A DNA stretch of 57,459 nt. It comes from Actinomycetales bacterium (GTDB lineage Bacteria; Actinomycetota; Actinomycetes; Actinomycetales; Kineosporiaceae). Shown one piece after another: positions 18,209-26,349 of the stretch. The first letter of the stretch is position 1, and the number at the start of each line of letters is the position of its first letter. The notes beneath the pieces are model-generated. The model was not told the origin of the DNA, searched no databases, and saw only the letters and a list, made by a program, of their open reading frames with translations. A program made the translations under genes and the position numbers. Where the stretch lies: contig JAAYAH010000233.1 in the NCBI GenBank assembly GCA_012719445.1, positions 1 to 57,459 of the forward strand. The letters run 5' to 3'.

Positions 18209-19143
18209 TCGTCTGCTACGCCGAGGGCGGCGGGCTGGGGCACCTGACCCGGGTGGCCGCCTACCTCGCCACGGTGTACCCCGGCCGGCCCGCGACCGTC
18301 CTCAGCAGCTCGCCGCACGCCCTCGACCCCAGGGCGACCGGGGGGCATCCGGTGCTCACGCCACCCGCGGGACTCCCGGTGCGGGACCTGACCGGGTGGC
18401 TGGGAGCCACCCTGGCCGCGCTGCACCCGTCCGAGCTGGTCGTCGACGCCTTCCCCCGGGGTCTGCGCGGTGAGCTGACCGCGGCCGTCGCGCCTCGGGG
18501 CACCCGGGTCACCCATCTGGCCCGGCTGCTGCGCTGGGACGCCTACCGGGCGGCGACGGCGGCGGTGGGGGCTGCGGCGGAGCGCACGGCCGGGGATCGG
18601 GGGGTTGCCGGTGTCCCGCTGCACTTCGACCGCACCTGGTGCCTGGAACCGCTCCACCCCGAGCACCGTGCCTGGTTGGCGGAGGTCTCGGCGGAGCTCT
18701 CCCCGCTGGAACTGGTCGACCCGGCCCCCGTGCGGTCACCCGACCCGGAGGGGGTCGCGACCGGCGCCTGGCTCGTGGTGCACGGCGGGCCGCCGGTCGA
18801 GGTCGCCGAGCTGCTCCGGTACGCCAGGGACACCGCCCGGCTGGAGGGGGTGCGCCCCCGGGTCGTGCTCGTCTCCGGCTGCGCCCCGGAGGAGCTGCCC
18901 CCCGAGCTGCTCACCGGGGTCACCCTGCTGACGGCCCACCCGGCCTGGCCGCTGTTCGCCCGCGCCGGCCGGCTGGTCACCGCCGCCGGGTTCAACGCGG
19001 TGCGACAGGCGGCGCCGTGGCGGGAGCGGCACCGGATGCTCCCCTTCCCGCGTCGGTTCGACGACCAGTTCACCCGGGCCCGCGACGCCCGCCGGTGGAC
19101 ACCTGCCGTCCGCACTGGAGACGGCCCGCCGATGTGCCGATGA
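18205..19143 (+). CDS. Glycosyltransferase-like protein (MurG/MGT-like fold)
   Basis: 312 residues. The start M-I-V-C-Y-A-E-G-G-G-L-G-H-L-T-R is the glycine-rich acceptor loop of GT28/GT1-type GT-B enzymes. The C-terminal half has H-G-G-P and V-T-A-A-G-F-N-A-V-R-Q, like the donor site of such enzymes. It is shorter than most full-length members (about 370-400), so parts may be reduced. The ATG overlaps the previous stop by four bases. The operon seems to end here: the next gene begins four bases later but encodes a c-di-GMP enzyme with a possible promoter of its own. Confidence 0.7.
   Translation: MIVCYAEGGGLGHLTRVAAYLATVYPGRPATVLSSSPHALDPRATGGHPVLTPPAGLPVRDLTGWLGATLAALHPSELVVDAFPRGLRGELTAAVAPRGTRVTHLARLLRWDAYRAATAAVGAAAERTAGDRGVAGVPLHFDRTWCLEPLHPEHRAWLAEVSAELSPLELVDPAPVRSPDPEGVATGAWLVVHGGPPVEVAELLRYARDTARLEGVRPRVVLVSGCAPEELPPELLTGVTLLTAHPAWPLFARAGRLVTAAGFNAVRQAAPWRERHRMLPFPRRFDDQFTRARDARRWTPAVRTGDGPPMCR
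19128..19143 (+). promoter_or_regulatory. Partial FliA/WhiG-like -10 motifs
   Basis: GCCGATGT (19128-19135) and GCCGATGA (19136-19143) stand back to back just before the GTG at 19148. The -10 octamer equals that found before three other c-di-GMP genes, but no TCAA/TAAG-like -35 is at the right distance, so the promoter call is weak. Confidence 0.25.
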
Positions 19144-19147
19144 CCTG

Positions 19148-21028
19148 GTGGTGTCCGATCGCGGCAGACTGGTGGAGTCCGGTCGCGGCAGGTGGTGGGA
19201 CTCCGACCCCCGGCACCGGATCATGGTCACCACCCTGCTGCTGTGCAGCCTGCTGTGCCTCGGTTCGCTGCTGATCCCGGGATATGTCCGCCCGGGTGGG
19301 ACGTACGCCGCGTTCCTCACCGTCACGGTGCTCATGATCTGTGTGACGATCGTCATGAGCCTGCTCCGTGAGCAGCCGCCGGTCGTGTACGCCGTCATGG
19401 TCTACGGCTCGGACGCCGCCGCTGTCACCGCCCTGACCAGCCTCTCCGACAGCCAGGGCGCGCGGGTCGGCTCCCTGCTGCTGGTGCTTCCGACGATCTT
19501 CTCGGCGATCTTCCTCTCCCTGACGAGCCTCCTGGTGCAGACCCTGCTCATGGTGCTGGGGAACACCGTCCTGATGTGGTCCGGCGGTGACAGGGGACCG
19601 GTCCTGGCGCTCCATCTGGCCTTCGCCGTCATCTCCTCGCTGGTGCCCGCGGCATCCATCCGCCTGGTCCAGGGGCAGCGGAACGCCGCGCTGCGTCGCG
19701 AGCGTCAGGCCGCGGTGACGGACCCGCTGACCGGCCTGGTGAACCGGCGCGGTCTGACGGAGCGGATCGAGCGGCTCCTGGCCGCCGCCGAGGACGCCGC
19801 CCCCCCGTTCGGCCTGCTGCTCGTCGACCTCGACCGGTTCAGGGAGGTCAACGACACCCTCGGACATGTCTCCGGCGACCGGCTGCTGTCCGAGATCGGG
19901 TCCCGGCTGTCCGGGGCGCTCTCCGAGGTGGACACGATCGCCCGGCTGGGCGGTGACGAGTTCGCCGTCCTGCTGCCCGCCGTCGGAGACCTCGACACCG
20001 CCGTCGCGACGGCTGGCGACCTTCACGACGCACTGGCCCGGCCGTTCCTCCTCGACGGCGTCGAGGTGGACGTCGAGGTCAGTATCGGAGTCGTGGTCTC
20101 CGGTGCGCACGGGACGGACGCGACCCTGCTGATGCGGCGCGCGGACATCGCCGTGTACGTGGCGAAGGAGCGGCACGTCGGCATCCTCGGCTACAGCCCG
20201 GAGATCGACGGGTACTCGCCCGAGCGGCTGGCCCTGCTCGGGCAGCTCCGGCGCGCCCTCGACCGGCGTGAGCTCGTGCTGCACTACCAGCCCAAGGTCA
20301 GCCTCGACACCGGCGAGGTCGTCGGCGTGGAGGCGCTGGTCCGCTGGTGCCACCCCGAACGGGGCCTGGTGCCGCCGGACGAGTTCATCCCGCTCGCGGA
20401 GAACACCGGGCTCATCGGGCCGCTGACCCGGTACGTCCTCGACGCCGCGCTCGCCCAGGCCGACGCCTTCGCCACCGCGGGCTGCCCGGTCCCGGTCGCG
20501 GTCAACCTCTCCCCCCGCAACCTGACGGAACAGGAGCTGTGCCCCCAGATCGCCGCGCTGCTGGACAAGCACGGCGTCCCGGCCGACCGCCTGGAGCTCG
20601 AGATCACCGAGTCGACCGTCATGACGGAACCGCTGCGGGCACGTCGTCTGCTCACCGAACTCAACGAGCTGGGCATCCGGACGGCCATGGACGACTTCGG
20701 CGCCGGTCACACCAGCCTGGCCCAGCTCAGGACCCTACCCATGTCCCAGCTGAAGATCGACCGCTCCTTCGTCATCACCATGGACACCAACCCGGAGAAC
20801 GCCCTGATCATCCGAAGCATGATCGACCTCGGGCACAGCCTGGGCTTCACCGTCGTCGCGGAGGGCGTGGAGACCCAGCGGTCCATGACCACCCTGTCGA
20901 GCTACGGCTGCGACATCGCACAGGGATACCACTTCTCCCGCCCGCTCCCGCCCGAGGCGTTCCTCGACTGGTTCTCGAGCAGGACCCGCACGGCGACGGC
21001 GACGGCGTCGGCGTCGGCGTCGGCGTAG
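19148..21028 (+). CDS. Membrane-bound GGDEF-EAL protein (c-di-GMP turnover)
   Basis: A 626-residue protein. Residues about 25-180 contain five or six hydrophobic segments, an unnamed MASE-like membrane sensor. GGDEF follows with intact R-L-G-G-D-E-F near residue 265, then EAL with V-E-A-L-V-R-W near residue 392 and the metal/catalytic landmarks N-L-S-P-R-N, E-I-T-E-S, D-D-F-G-A-G and V-A-E-G-V-E-T. Both synthesis and hydrolysis of c-di-GMP therefore look possible. The end is a low-complexity tail of Thr-Ala and Ser-Ala pairs from a hexanucleotide repeat. Start is uncertain: GTG 19148 or 19151 lacks a good ribosome binding site, and ATG 19223 is an alternative just before the first membrane segment. 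Confidence 0.88.
   Translation: MVSDRGRLVESGRGRWWDSDPRHRIMVTTLLLCSLLCLGSLLIPGYVRPGGTYAAFLTVTVLMICVTIVMSLLREQPPVVYAVMVYGSDAAAVTALTSLSDSQGARVGSLLLVLPTIFSAIFLSLTSLLVQTLLMVLGNTVLMWSGGDRGPVLALHLAFAVISSLVPAASIRLVQGQRNAALRRERQAAVTDPLTGLVNRRGLTERIERLLAAAEDAAPPFGLLLVDLDRFREVNDTLGHVSGDRLLSEIGSRLSGALSEVDTIARLGGDEFAVLLPAVGDLDTAVATAGDLHDALARPFLLDGVEVDVEVSIGVVVSGAHGTDATLLMRRADIAVYVAKERHVGILGYSPEIDGYSPERLALLGQLRRALDRRELVLHYQPKVSLDTGEVVGVEALVRWCHPERGLVPPDEFIPLAENTGLIGPLTRYVLDAALAQADAFATAGCPVPVAVNLSPRNLTEQELCPQIAALLDKHGVPADRLELEITESTVMTEPLRARRLLTELNELGIRTAMDDFGAGHTSLAQLRTLPMSQLKIDRSFVITMDTNPENALIIRSMIDLGHSLGFTVVAEGVETQRSMTTLSSYGCDIAQGYHFSRPLPPEAFLDWFSSRTRTATATASASASA
20991..21026 (+). repeat. Hexanucleotide repeat at the end of the GGDEF-EAL gene
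   Basis: Six tandem copies of CGGCGW (two CGGCGA, four CGGCGT) encode an Ala/Thr/Ser tail and run into the TAG stop. Slippage here would change tail length without shifting frame. Confidence 0.85.
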
Positions 21029-21095
21029 ACGTAGGCAGAACCGACGATCGCCATCGGGTCATAGGCGCGTCCCGGACCAGCCGGACCGCCGCCGG

Positions 21096-23356
21096 GTGAC
21101 ACCCGCCGGGAGCCAGAGCCCGTTGGGGAACCTCCCACTGACCGCGGAGCTCTTCCCCGACGGCAGGGCGCTCCTGGTCGTCAACGCCGGTCAGGGTGTC
21201 CAGTCGCTGCAGGTCGTCGATCCCGCGGACGGCACCGTGCTGCAGAGCATCGAGTACCGCACCCCGGAGGCGCTGTTCGTCGGTGCCGCCTTCTCCCCGG
21301 ACGGGACCAGGGCCTATGTCAGCGCGGGGGGGAACAATGAGATCCGGACCTACGACGTCGTCGCGAACCGGCTGACCGAGACCGAGTCCATCCCGCTGCC
21401 CACCACCAACCCGGAGGGCAAGAAGGTCAACATGTTTCCGGCGGAGCTGGAGGTGACCCCGGACGGTCGGCGCCTCGTGGTGGCGGACTCGCTCGCCGAC
21501 GCCGTGACCGTGATCGACCTGGCCACCGCCACCACCCGGACGATCGCGGTGAAGCACACGCCGTACGGCGTCGCCGTCACCCCTGACGGCACCACGGCGT
21601 ACGTGAGCAACCAAGGTGCCTCGACGCTGTCCGTCGTCGACCTGACCACGAACCAGGTGACGCTCACGATCGAACTGGCTCCTTACCGGAACGCCCAGGT
21701 GGGCGCCAACCCAGCCGCCCTGGCCCTGTCCGAGGACGGCCGGACCCTGTACGTCGCCAACTCCGGGAACAACGACGTCGCCGTGGTCGACACCGAGAGC
21801 GGCGAGGTCGAGGGGCTGATCCCGACCGTGTGGTACCCGAGCGCGCTGGTGGCGACCGACGCGCGGCTCCTCGTGGTCAACGCCAAGGGCCTCGGGGCCG
21901 GGCCCACCACCGGCCCCGGCAGCCCCAACCCCTACGGCTCCACCTCCCCCGACAAGTACATCGGCTCCATGATGACGGGCACCCTCTCCCGGATCGAGCT
22001 GCCGGTCCGGCATCGCAGGCTCGACCGGTGGACCGAGCAGGTCGAGGAGAACAACGGGTTCGCGGACCGGGGCCGGGTGCGGGTGAAGGGCGGGGCCAGC
22101 GTCATCCCGCGTCGGGTGGGTGAACCCTCGCCCATCAAGCACGTCTTCTATGTGGTCCGGGAGAACCGCACCTACGACCAGGAGCTGGGCAGTCTCGGCA
22201 AGGGGAACGGCGAGGCGTCCCTGAACCTGTTCGGCGACGAGTCCGCGCCCAACTCCCGCGAGCTGGCCCGGAGGTACGTCACCGTCGACACCTTCCCGCC
22301 AACGCCGAGGTGAGTGCCCAGGGCTGGAACTGGGTCGTCGCCGGCAACTCGAACCTGTACACCGAGCAGACCTGGGCACCGAACTACTCCAGTCGCAACC
22401 ACCCCAATCCGTCGGGGAACAACGACCCGGCGATCGCCCCGCAGCGACCGGACGACGCCTACATCTGGCAGCGCATGTCGGCCGCAGGCAGCTCCTTCCG
22501 CAACTACGGCTTCTACGCTCCGCGCGTGTCGACCGGGCAGTCCGTCGCCGCCGACCCGGTGCTCAACGCGAACACCGACCACGCCTTCGGCGGGTACAAC
22601 CTGAGCTGTCCCGACGCACCGGGAACCTTCGCACCGAGGTCCAGGACCTGTGCACCGACCGATCGCTTCACCGAGTGGAAGCGGGAGTTCGACGAGTACG
22701 TCGCCTCGGGCACGCTGCCGACGGTCCAACTGGTCCGGCTCCCCAACGATCACACCTCCGGCTCCAAGGTCGGGATGCCGACCCCTCGTGCCTACGTCGC
22801 GGACAACGACTGGGCGATCGGGCAGCTGGTCGAGGCGATCTCCACCTCGCCGTACTGGGAGTCGTCCGCCATCTTCATCACCGAGGACGACGCGCAGAAC
22901 GGGCCGGACCACGTGGACGCCCACCGCACGGTCGCCCTCGTCGTCAGCCCGTACACCCGCACCGGGAGGGTGGACTCGACGTTCTACAGCACGGTCTCGA
23001 TGCTGCGCACGATCGAGCTCATCGTCGGGCTCAAGCCGCTGACCCAGTTCGACGCCTTCGCGACGCCGATGATCGCCTCCTTCACCAACCGACCGGACAC
23101 CACTCCCTATCGGGCGATTCTGCCGACACAGTCCTTCACCGAGGTGAACCCGGTGGGCGCGCCGCTGTCCGAGGAGTCAGCCCGGCAGGACCTCTCCAAG
23201 GAGGACCAGATCGACGAGCAGCTGTTCAACCAGGCGATCTGGAAGAGCGTGAAGGGAGCCGACTCGATCATGCCCGCACCCAGGACCGAGCTCTGGGGGT
23301 CGATCCCGAACGACCAGGCGGAGGAGATCGAGGACCTGGAGGAGCAGGAGCCCTGA
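21096..23356 (+). pseudogene. Remnant of a secreted YncE-like propeller / phosphoesterase gene
   Basis: Two pieces in different frames form one protein family member. The first (to 22313) gives a YVTN/YncE-type beta-propeller with repeated P-D-G-x-x-x-Y-V motifs and the start of an AcpA-type phosphoesterase (Y-V-V-R-E-N-R-T-Y-D). The second (from 22295 in the shifted frame to 23356) continues it with A-N-A-E-V-S-A-Q-G-W-N-W and ends with the rest of the alkaline-phosphatase-like domain. One base appears missing near 22293. The N-terminus is also gone: conserved sequence (R-R-V-T-P-A-G-S-Q) begins at the front edge of the open frame and no signal peptide is present, with the GGDEF-EAL gene ending just upstream. 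GTGs at 21096 and 22310 could start partial proteins. A sequencing error could explain the shift but not the missing signal peptide. Confidence 0.75.
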
Positions 23357-23498
23357 CCTCGCTCGTCACGACCGGCGCTCCGCCCTGGCGGAGCCTCCCG
23401 GCCGGAGCGCCGGTCTCCCCGGCGAGACACGGGTGACCACGTCGCCGAATGGGCATACAGAGGGAGAGAGCGGAGAAACGGAGCGAGACGGGGGCGAG

Positions 23499-24101
23499 AT
23501 GATCGACCTTGGACCCGCCACCACGGAACTCGTCCGCCTGGTCCGGGGCGTCCGTGACGACCAGCTCGGCGGCAGGACCCCGTGCGGCGACCTGACGGTC
23601 GGCGACCTCCTCGACCACCTCGACGGGCTGAGCGCCGCGTTCACCGCCGCGGCACGGAAGGTGTCGCCGGACGTCGGTGTCCCCCGGCCGACGCCGGACG
23701 AGTCCCGCCTCGGTGACGGGTGGCGCGACCGCCTCCCCCGGCGCCTGGCCGGTCTCGCCGCCGCCTGGCGGGACGAGGATGCCTGGACGGGCACGACCAG
23801 AGTCGGCGGTGTCGACCTGCCGGGTCACGCCACCGGGATGGCCGCGATCGAGGAGCTCGTCGTGCACGGCTGGGACCTGGCGGTCTCCACCGGGCAGGAC
23901 TTCACCTGCGACCCGGAATCCCGCGACGCCGCCGACCGCTACGTGCGGGAGATCGTCGCGGAGCACCCGGACGGGAGCCCCGAGCTGTTCGGGCCGCCGG
24001 TTCCGGTCCCGGAGGACGCCGCGCCGCTGGACCGGCTGATCGGACTCACCGGCCGCGATCCGGCCTGGCGACCTGACCGCGACGGCGCCGGCGCGACCTG
24101 A
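23499..24101 (+). CDS. TIGR03086 / mycothiol-dependent isomerase-like metal-binding protein
   Basis: 200 residues. It begins M-I-D-L-G-P-A, as TIGR03086 proteins do, and has the DinB/MDMPI-fold His pattern: D-L-L-D-H-L-D and E-E-L-V-V-H-G-W-D-L-A. These proteins bind a divalent metal through His residues and are related to mycothiol-dependent maleylpyruvate isomerase; most have no proven reaction. ATG 23499 is preferred over the longer frame from GTG 23433, because it matches the family N-terminus and is preceded by a G-rich site. It is monocistronic, followed by a strong hairpin. Confidence 0.8.
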   Translation: MIDLGPATTELVRLVRGVRDDQLGGRTPCGDLTVGDLLDHLDGLSAAFTAAARKVSPDVGVPRPTPDESRLGDGWRDRLPRRLAGLAAAWRDEDAWTGTTRVGGVDLPGHATGMAAIEELVVHGWDLAVSTGQDFTCDPESRDAADRYVREIVAEHPDGSPELFGPPVPVPEDAAPLDRLIGLTGRDPAWRPDRDGAGAT

Positions 24102-24128
24102 CCCGACGTCGCGACGGGTGGGACGCCA

Positions 24129-24162
24129 CCGGGCCGCGACCCCCAGCGGGGTCGCGGCCCGG
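24129..24162. terminator. Bidirectional terminator hairpin
   Basis: A perfect 15-base-pair stem (CCGGGCCGCGACCCC and its complement) with the loop CAGC, between the convergent TIGR03086 and protease genes. Confidence 0.75.
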
Positions 24163-24202
24163 CTGTCCCCCCGTCACCGGGGCGGACGGCGTGTCCGGTG
24201 TG

Positions 24203-26023
24203 TCAGAGAACGGTGATCTTCTTGGTCAGGCTGTACGGCGCGATGACCGTCGACCCCTGCGTGAGCGTCGTCACCGACACCGTCGTGCCCGACGTCTTCA
24301 CGAGAGTCAGCTTCAGCCTCATCTCGTCGAAGGTCCGGGCCTTCTGGATCGCGGAGACCAGCTTGGGGTAGGTGTTGATCGAGTCGCTGTAGAGGTTCTC
24401 CCAGTACCAGTCCGACTTGCCGGTGGTGAGCTTCATGGTGCCCGTCGCCTTCGACGTGGACGCCGCCGTCGGCACCTTCACCGAGGTGTAGGCGTAGGTC
24501 GCCGCACCGCTCTCCGACTTGAGGGTCAGCCGGAGCTTGATGGTGGAGCCGGGCTTCCTCTTGAAGGTCGTCGGCAACGTGTTGAAGGTCGTCGGCAACG
24601 TGCCGTAGCCGTTGGCGCCGAGGACCCGGACCGCGGAGACCGTCGACTTGGCGGACGTGTCCGTCAGCGTCCCGCTGACGACGACCCTGGTGACCTTGGC
24701 CTTCTTCTGGAACTGCTGCCAGACCAGCGCCTCCAACGGGTAGTACACCTCGTCGGTGTAGTAGCTCGCGAAGTAGTCGTCGGCCGAGACGTGGTCCTTC
24801 CTCGCGATCGTGTACGTGGTGCCGTTCGCCTGCGCACCCTCGATGCGCAGCGACAGCGAGCCGGATCCGGTGCTGCCGTCGGAGCCCATCACCTTCACCG
24901 CGTGCAGGTACACGTGGTTGGCCGCCACGTAGTCCATCCAGGTGGGGTCGGTGAGCTGGGTGGTCGTCGTCTGCGCCGTGCCGTCCGGGCCGGTCAGCTT
25001 CGAGATCACCGGGTAGACGGTGGGCCCGCTGCCGAGAGTGGTGACGATCCCGAGGTTCTTGTCCTGGGCGACGGTGCCGACGACGCCGCCGAGATTGGCG
25101 ACCTTGAACGGGAACCCGAGGGAGTCGGGCTGGACGTAGACGGCGTTGGCCACGTGGGCGCTGTAGCTGGACCTGCCGACGCCCTGCATCGGGTGCCCGA
25201 AGGCGACGACCTCATCGCCGCACACCATGGTGGTGGTGCCGACCCCGGAGAGGGTCAGCGAGCCGTAGGAGATCGCGGCGGCGAAGTTGCCCCCGGCCAC
25301 GACCTGCTCCGGCTCGGCGGCCTGGGTGGCCGCTGCGCTGGAACCGGTCGACACCAGCCGGAAACCGCTCAGCCTGGAGCTGAGGCTCTTGTTCAGCCGG
25401 TCGAACATCCTGCCCTTGGCGTTGGTCATGAGCGGGATGAGAAGCCGCTGGAACCCCGCGGAGGCCTGACTCGCGGTGACCTCGTCGGTGGCGGCCAGCG
25501 TCGAGGCCTGTGCCTTCGACACCGCGATCTTCTGCGGACCGGCGAGCGTCTTCGACACAGTCGCAGCAGACGAACCTCCGGTGACCAGGGACTTCATGGA
25601 CTCACCCGGGGTGAGACCGATGATGCTGGTCGGCCCACTGGAGAGCCCGTAGGCGACGGCTCCGATGAGCTTGCCGTCCTTGGTGTACACCGGCGAACCG
25701 GACATACCTTGCCAGACACCGCCGGCCCGCTCGACCGCAGGCGAGTCGATCTCCGCCATGATCATGTCGACACCCGGCAGGATGCCGTCCTGGATCCGGC
25801 CGAGGATCTTCGCGGAGAACGGCTCAGGAGTCGTGCCGCGCTCGACGGTGAACCCGATCCCTTCCATGCCGTCGACGGCGTCTGCCATGGGCAGGGCCTC
25901 GGGACACGGGATCGGGGCGGTGATGTCGCCGTCCGCGGCCTGGACCGCACCGGGCATGGCGAGCCCGGCCCCGGTCAGGGCCAGTGACGCGAGCGCGGCG
26001 ACAAGAACACGTCTACCTTGCAC
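24203..26023 (-). CDS. Secreted SpoIVB-like (S55) serine protease family protein
   Basis: 606 residues with a signal peptide (V-L-V-A-A-L-A-S-L-A-L-T-G-A-G, cleavage after A-V-Q-A-A near residue 30). The S55 core shows G-x-W-Q-G-M-S-G-S-P-V-Y near residues 103-112, containing the nucleophilic Ser, and F-G-H-P-M further on, typical of SpoIVB-type peptidases. The C-terminal 200 residues are Thr/Ser/Lys-rich and probably a wall or surface module. A 21-base exact duplication (24561-24602) doubles T-L-P-T-T-F-N. GTG 26023 is chosen because a G-tract ribosome binding site is six to seven bases upstream and the signal peptide follows at once. Substrate is unknown. Divergent from the secreted propeller gene at 26350. 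Confidence 0.82.
   Translation of the reverse strand: MQGRRVLVAALASLALTGAGLAMPGAVQAADGDITAPIPCPEALPMADAVDGMEGIGFTVERGTTPEPFSAKILGRIQDGILPGVDMIMAEIDSPAVERAGGVWQGMSGSPVYTKDGKLIGAVAYGLSSGPTSIIGLTPGESMKSLVTGGSSAATVSKTLAGPQKIAVSKAQASTLAATDEVTASQASAGFQRLLIPLMTNAKGRMFDRLNKSLSSRLSGFRLVSTGSSAAATQAAEPEQVVAGGNFAAAISYGSLTLSGVGTTTMVCGDEVVAFGHPMQGVGRSSYSAHVANAVYVQPDSLGFPFKVANLGGVVGTVAQDKNLGIVTTLGSGPTVYPVISKLTGPDGTAQTTTTQLTDPTWMDYVAANHVYLHAVKVMGSDGSTGSGSLSLRIEGAQANGTTYTIARKDHVSADDYFASYYTDEVYYPLEALVWQQFQKKAKVTRVVVSGTLTDTSAKSTVSAVRVLGANGYGTLPTTFNTLPTTFKRKPGSTIKLRLTLKSESGAATYAYTSVKVPTAASTSKATGTMKLTTGKSDWYWENLYSDSINTYPKLVSAIQKARTFDEMRLKLTLVKTSGTTVSVTTLTQGSTVIAPYSLTKKITVL
24561..24602 (-). repeat. Exact 21-base tandem duplication inside the protease gene
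   Basis: The unit TTGAAGGTCGTCGGCAACGTG (plus strand, 24561-24581 described by its first 20 bases TTGAAGGTCGTCGGCAACGT) is repeated without change at 24582-24602, adding seven residues in frame. Perfect identity suggests a recent slip. Confidence 0.95.
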
Positions 26024-26349
26024 AGGGAACCCCCCGTATCGGAGTGTGAACCAGACACCCACACAGACGCAGAAGAGCCCTTGCCCGTTGCCCTCCGCGA
26101 CAGAGATTTCTTGGAGAGTTCCGACGCATCCGCCCGTAGTGCGCGCACGTGGTGTCGCCCACTGTGAACGAGACGGTCGCCCCGTGGAGGCAGTTTCCGA
26201 AAATTGAGCGCGATGACGCGGCCGACGTCCGAGCCGAGCCCGGGGAGGTTCCACCGGAGCCGGGAGGCTCCACCGGAACCGGAGATCCACCGGAACCGGG
26301 AGGTCGGTCGTCGCGTCGAAGCCGCAGGGCTCGAGTCGGGAGGCTTCCC
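26024..26349. promoter_or_regulatory. Divergent promoter region of two secreted-protein genes
   Basis: 326 bases without a supported gene between the S55 protease (minus) and the propeller protein (plus). It is locally less GC-rich near 26100-26215. It contains a threefold 18-19-base repeat (26246-26300) and the ribosome binding sites of both genes. A longer frame from 26149 could read through to the propeller gene, but the strong site at 26337-26343 argues for the start at 26350. No clear -35/-10 pair was found. Confidence 0.5.
26246..26300. repeat. Three-copy 18-19-base direct repeat
   Basis: Units at 26246-26264, 26265-26282 and 26283-26300 share the core TCCACCGGARCCGG. They are close to the start of the propeller gene and could be operator copies, or the coding trace of a P-P-E-P-G-G repeat if translation begins earlier. 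Confidence 0.7.

Noticed and set aside
22310-23356. Independent phosphatase gene starting at GTG 22310
   Set aside because: It begins in the middle of a conserved domain, lacks a signal peptide, and continues the upstream frame after a one-base shift; treated as part of a pseudogene.
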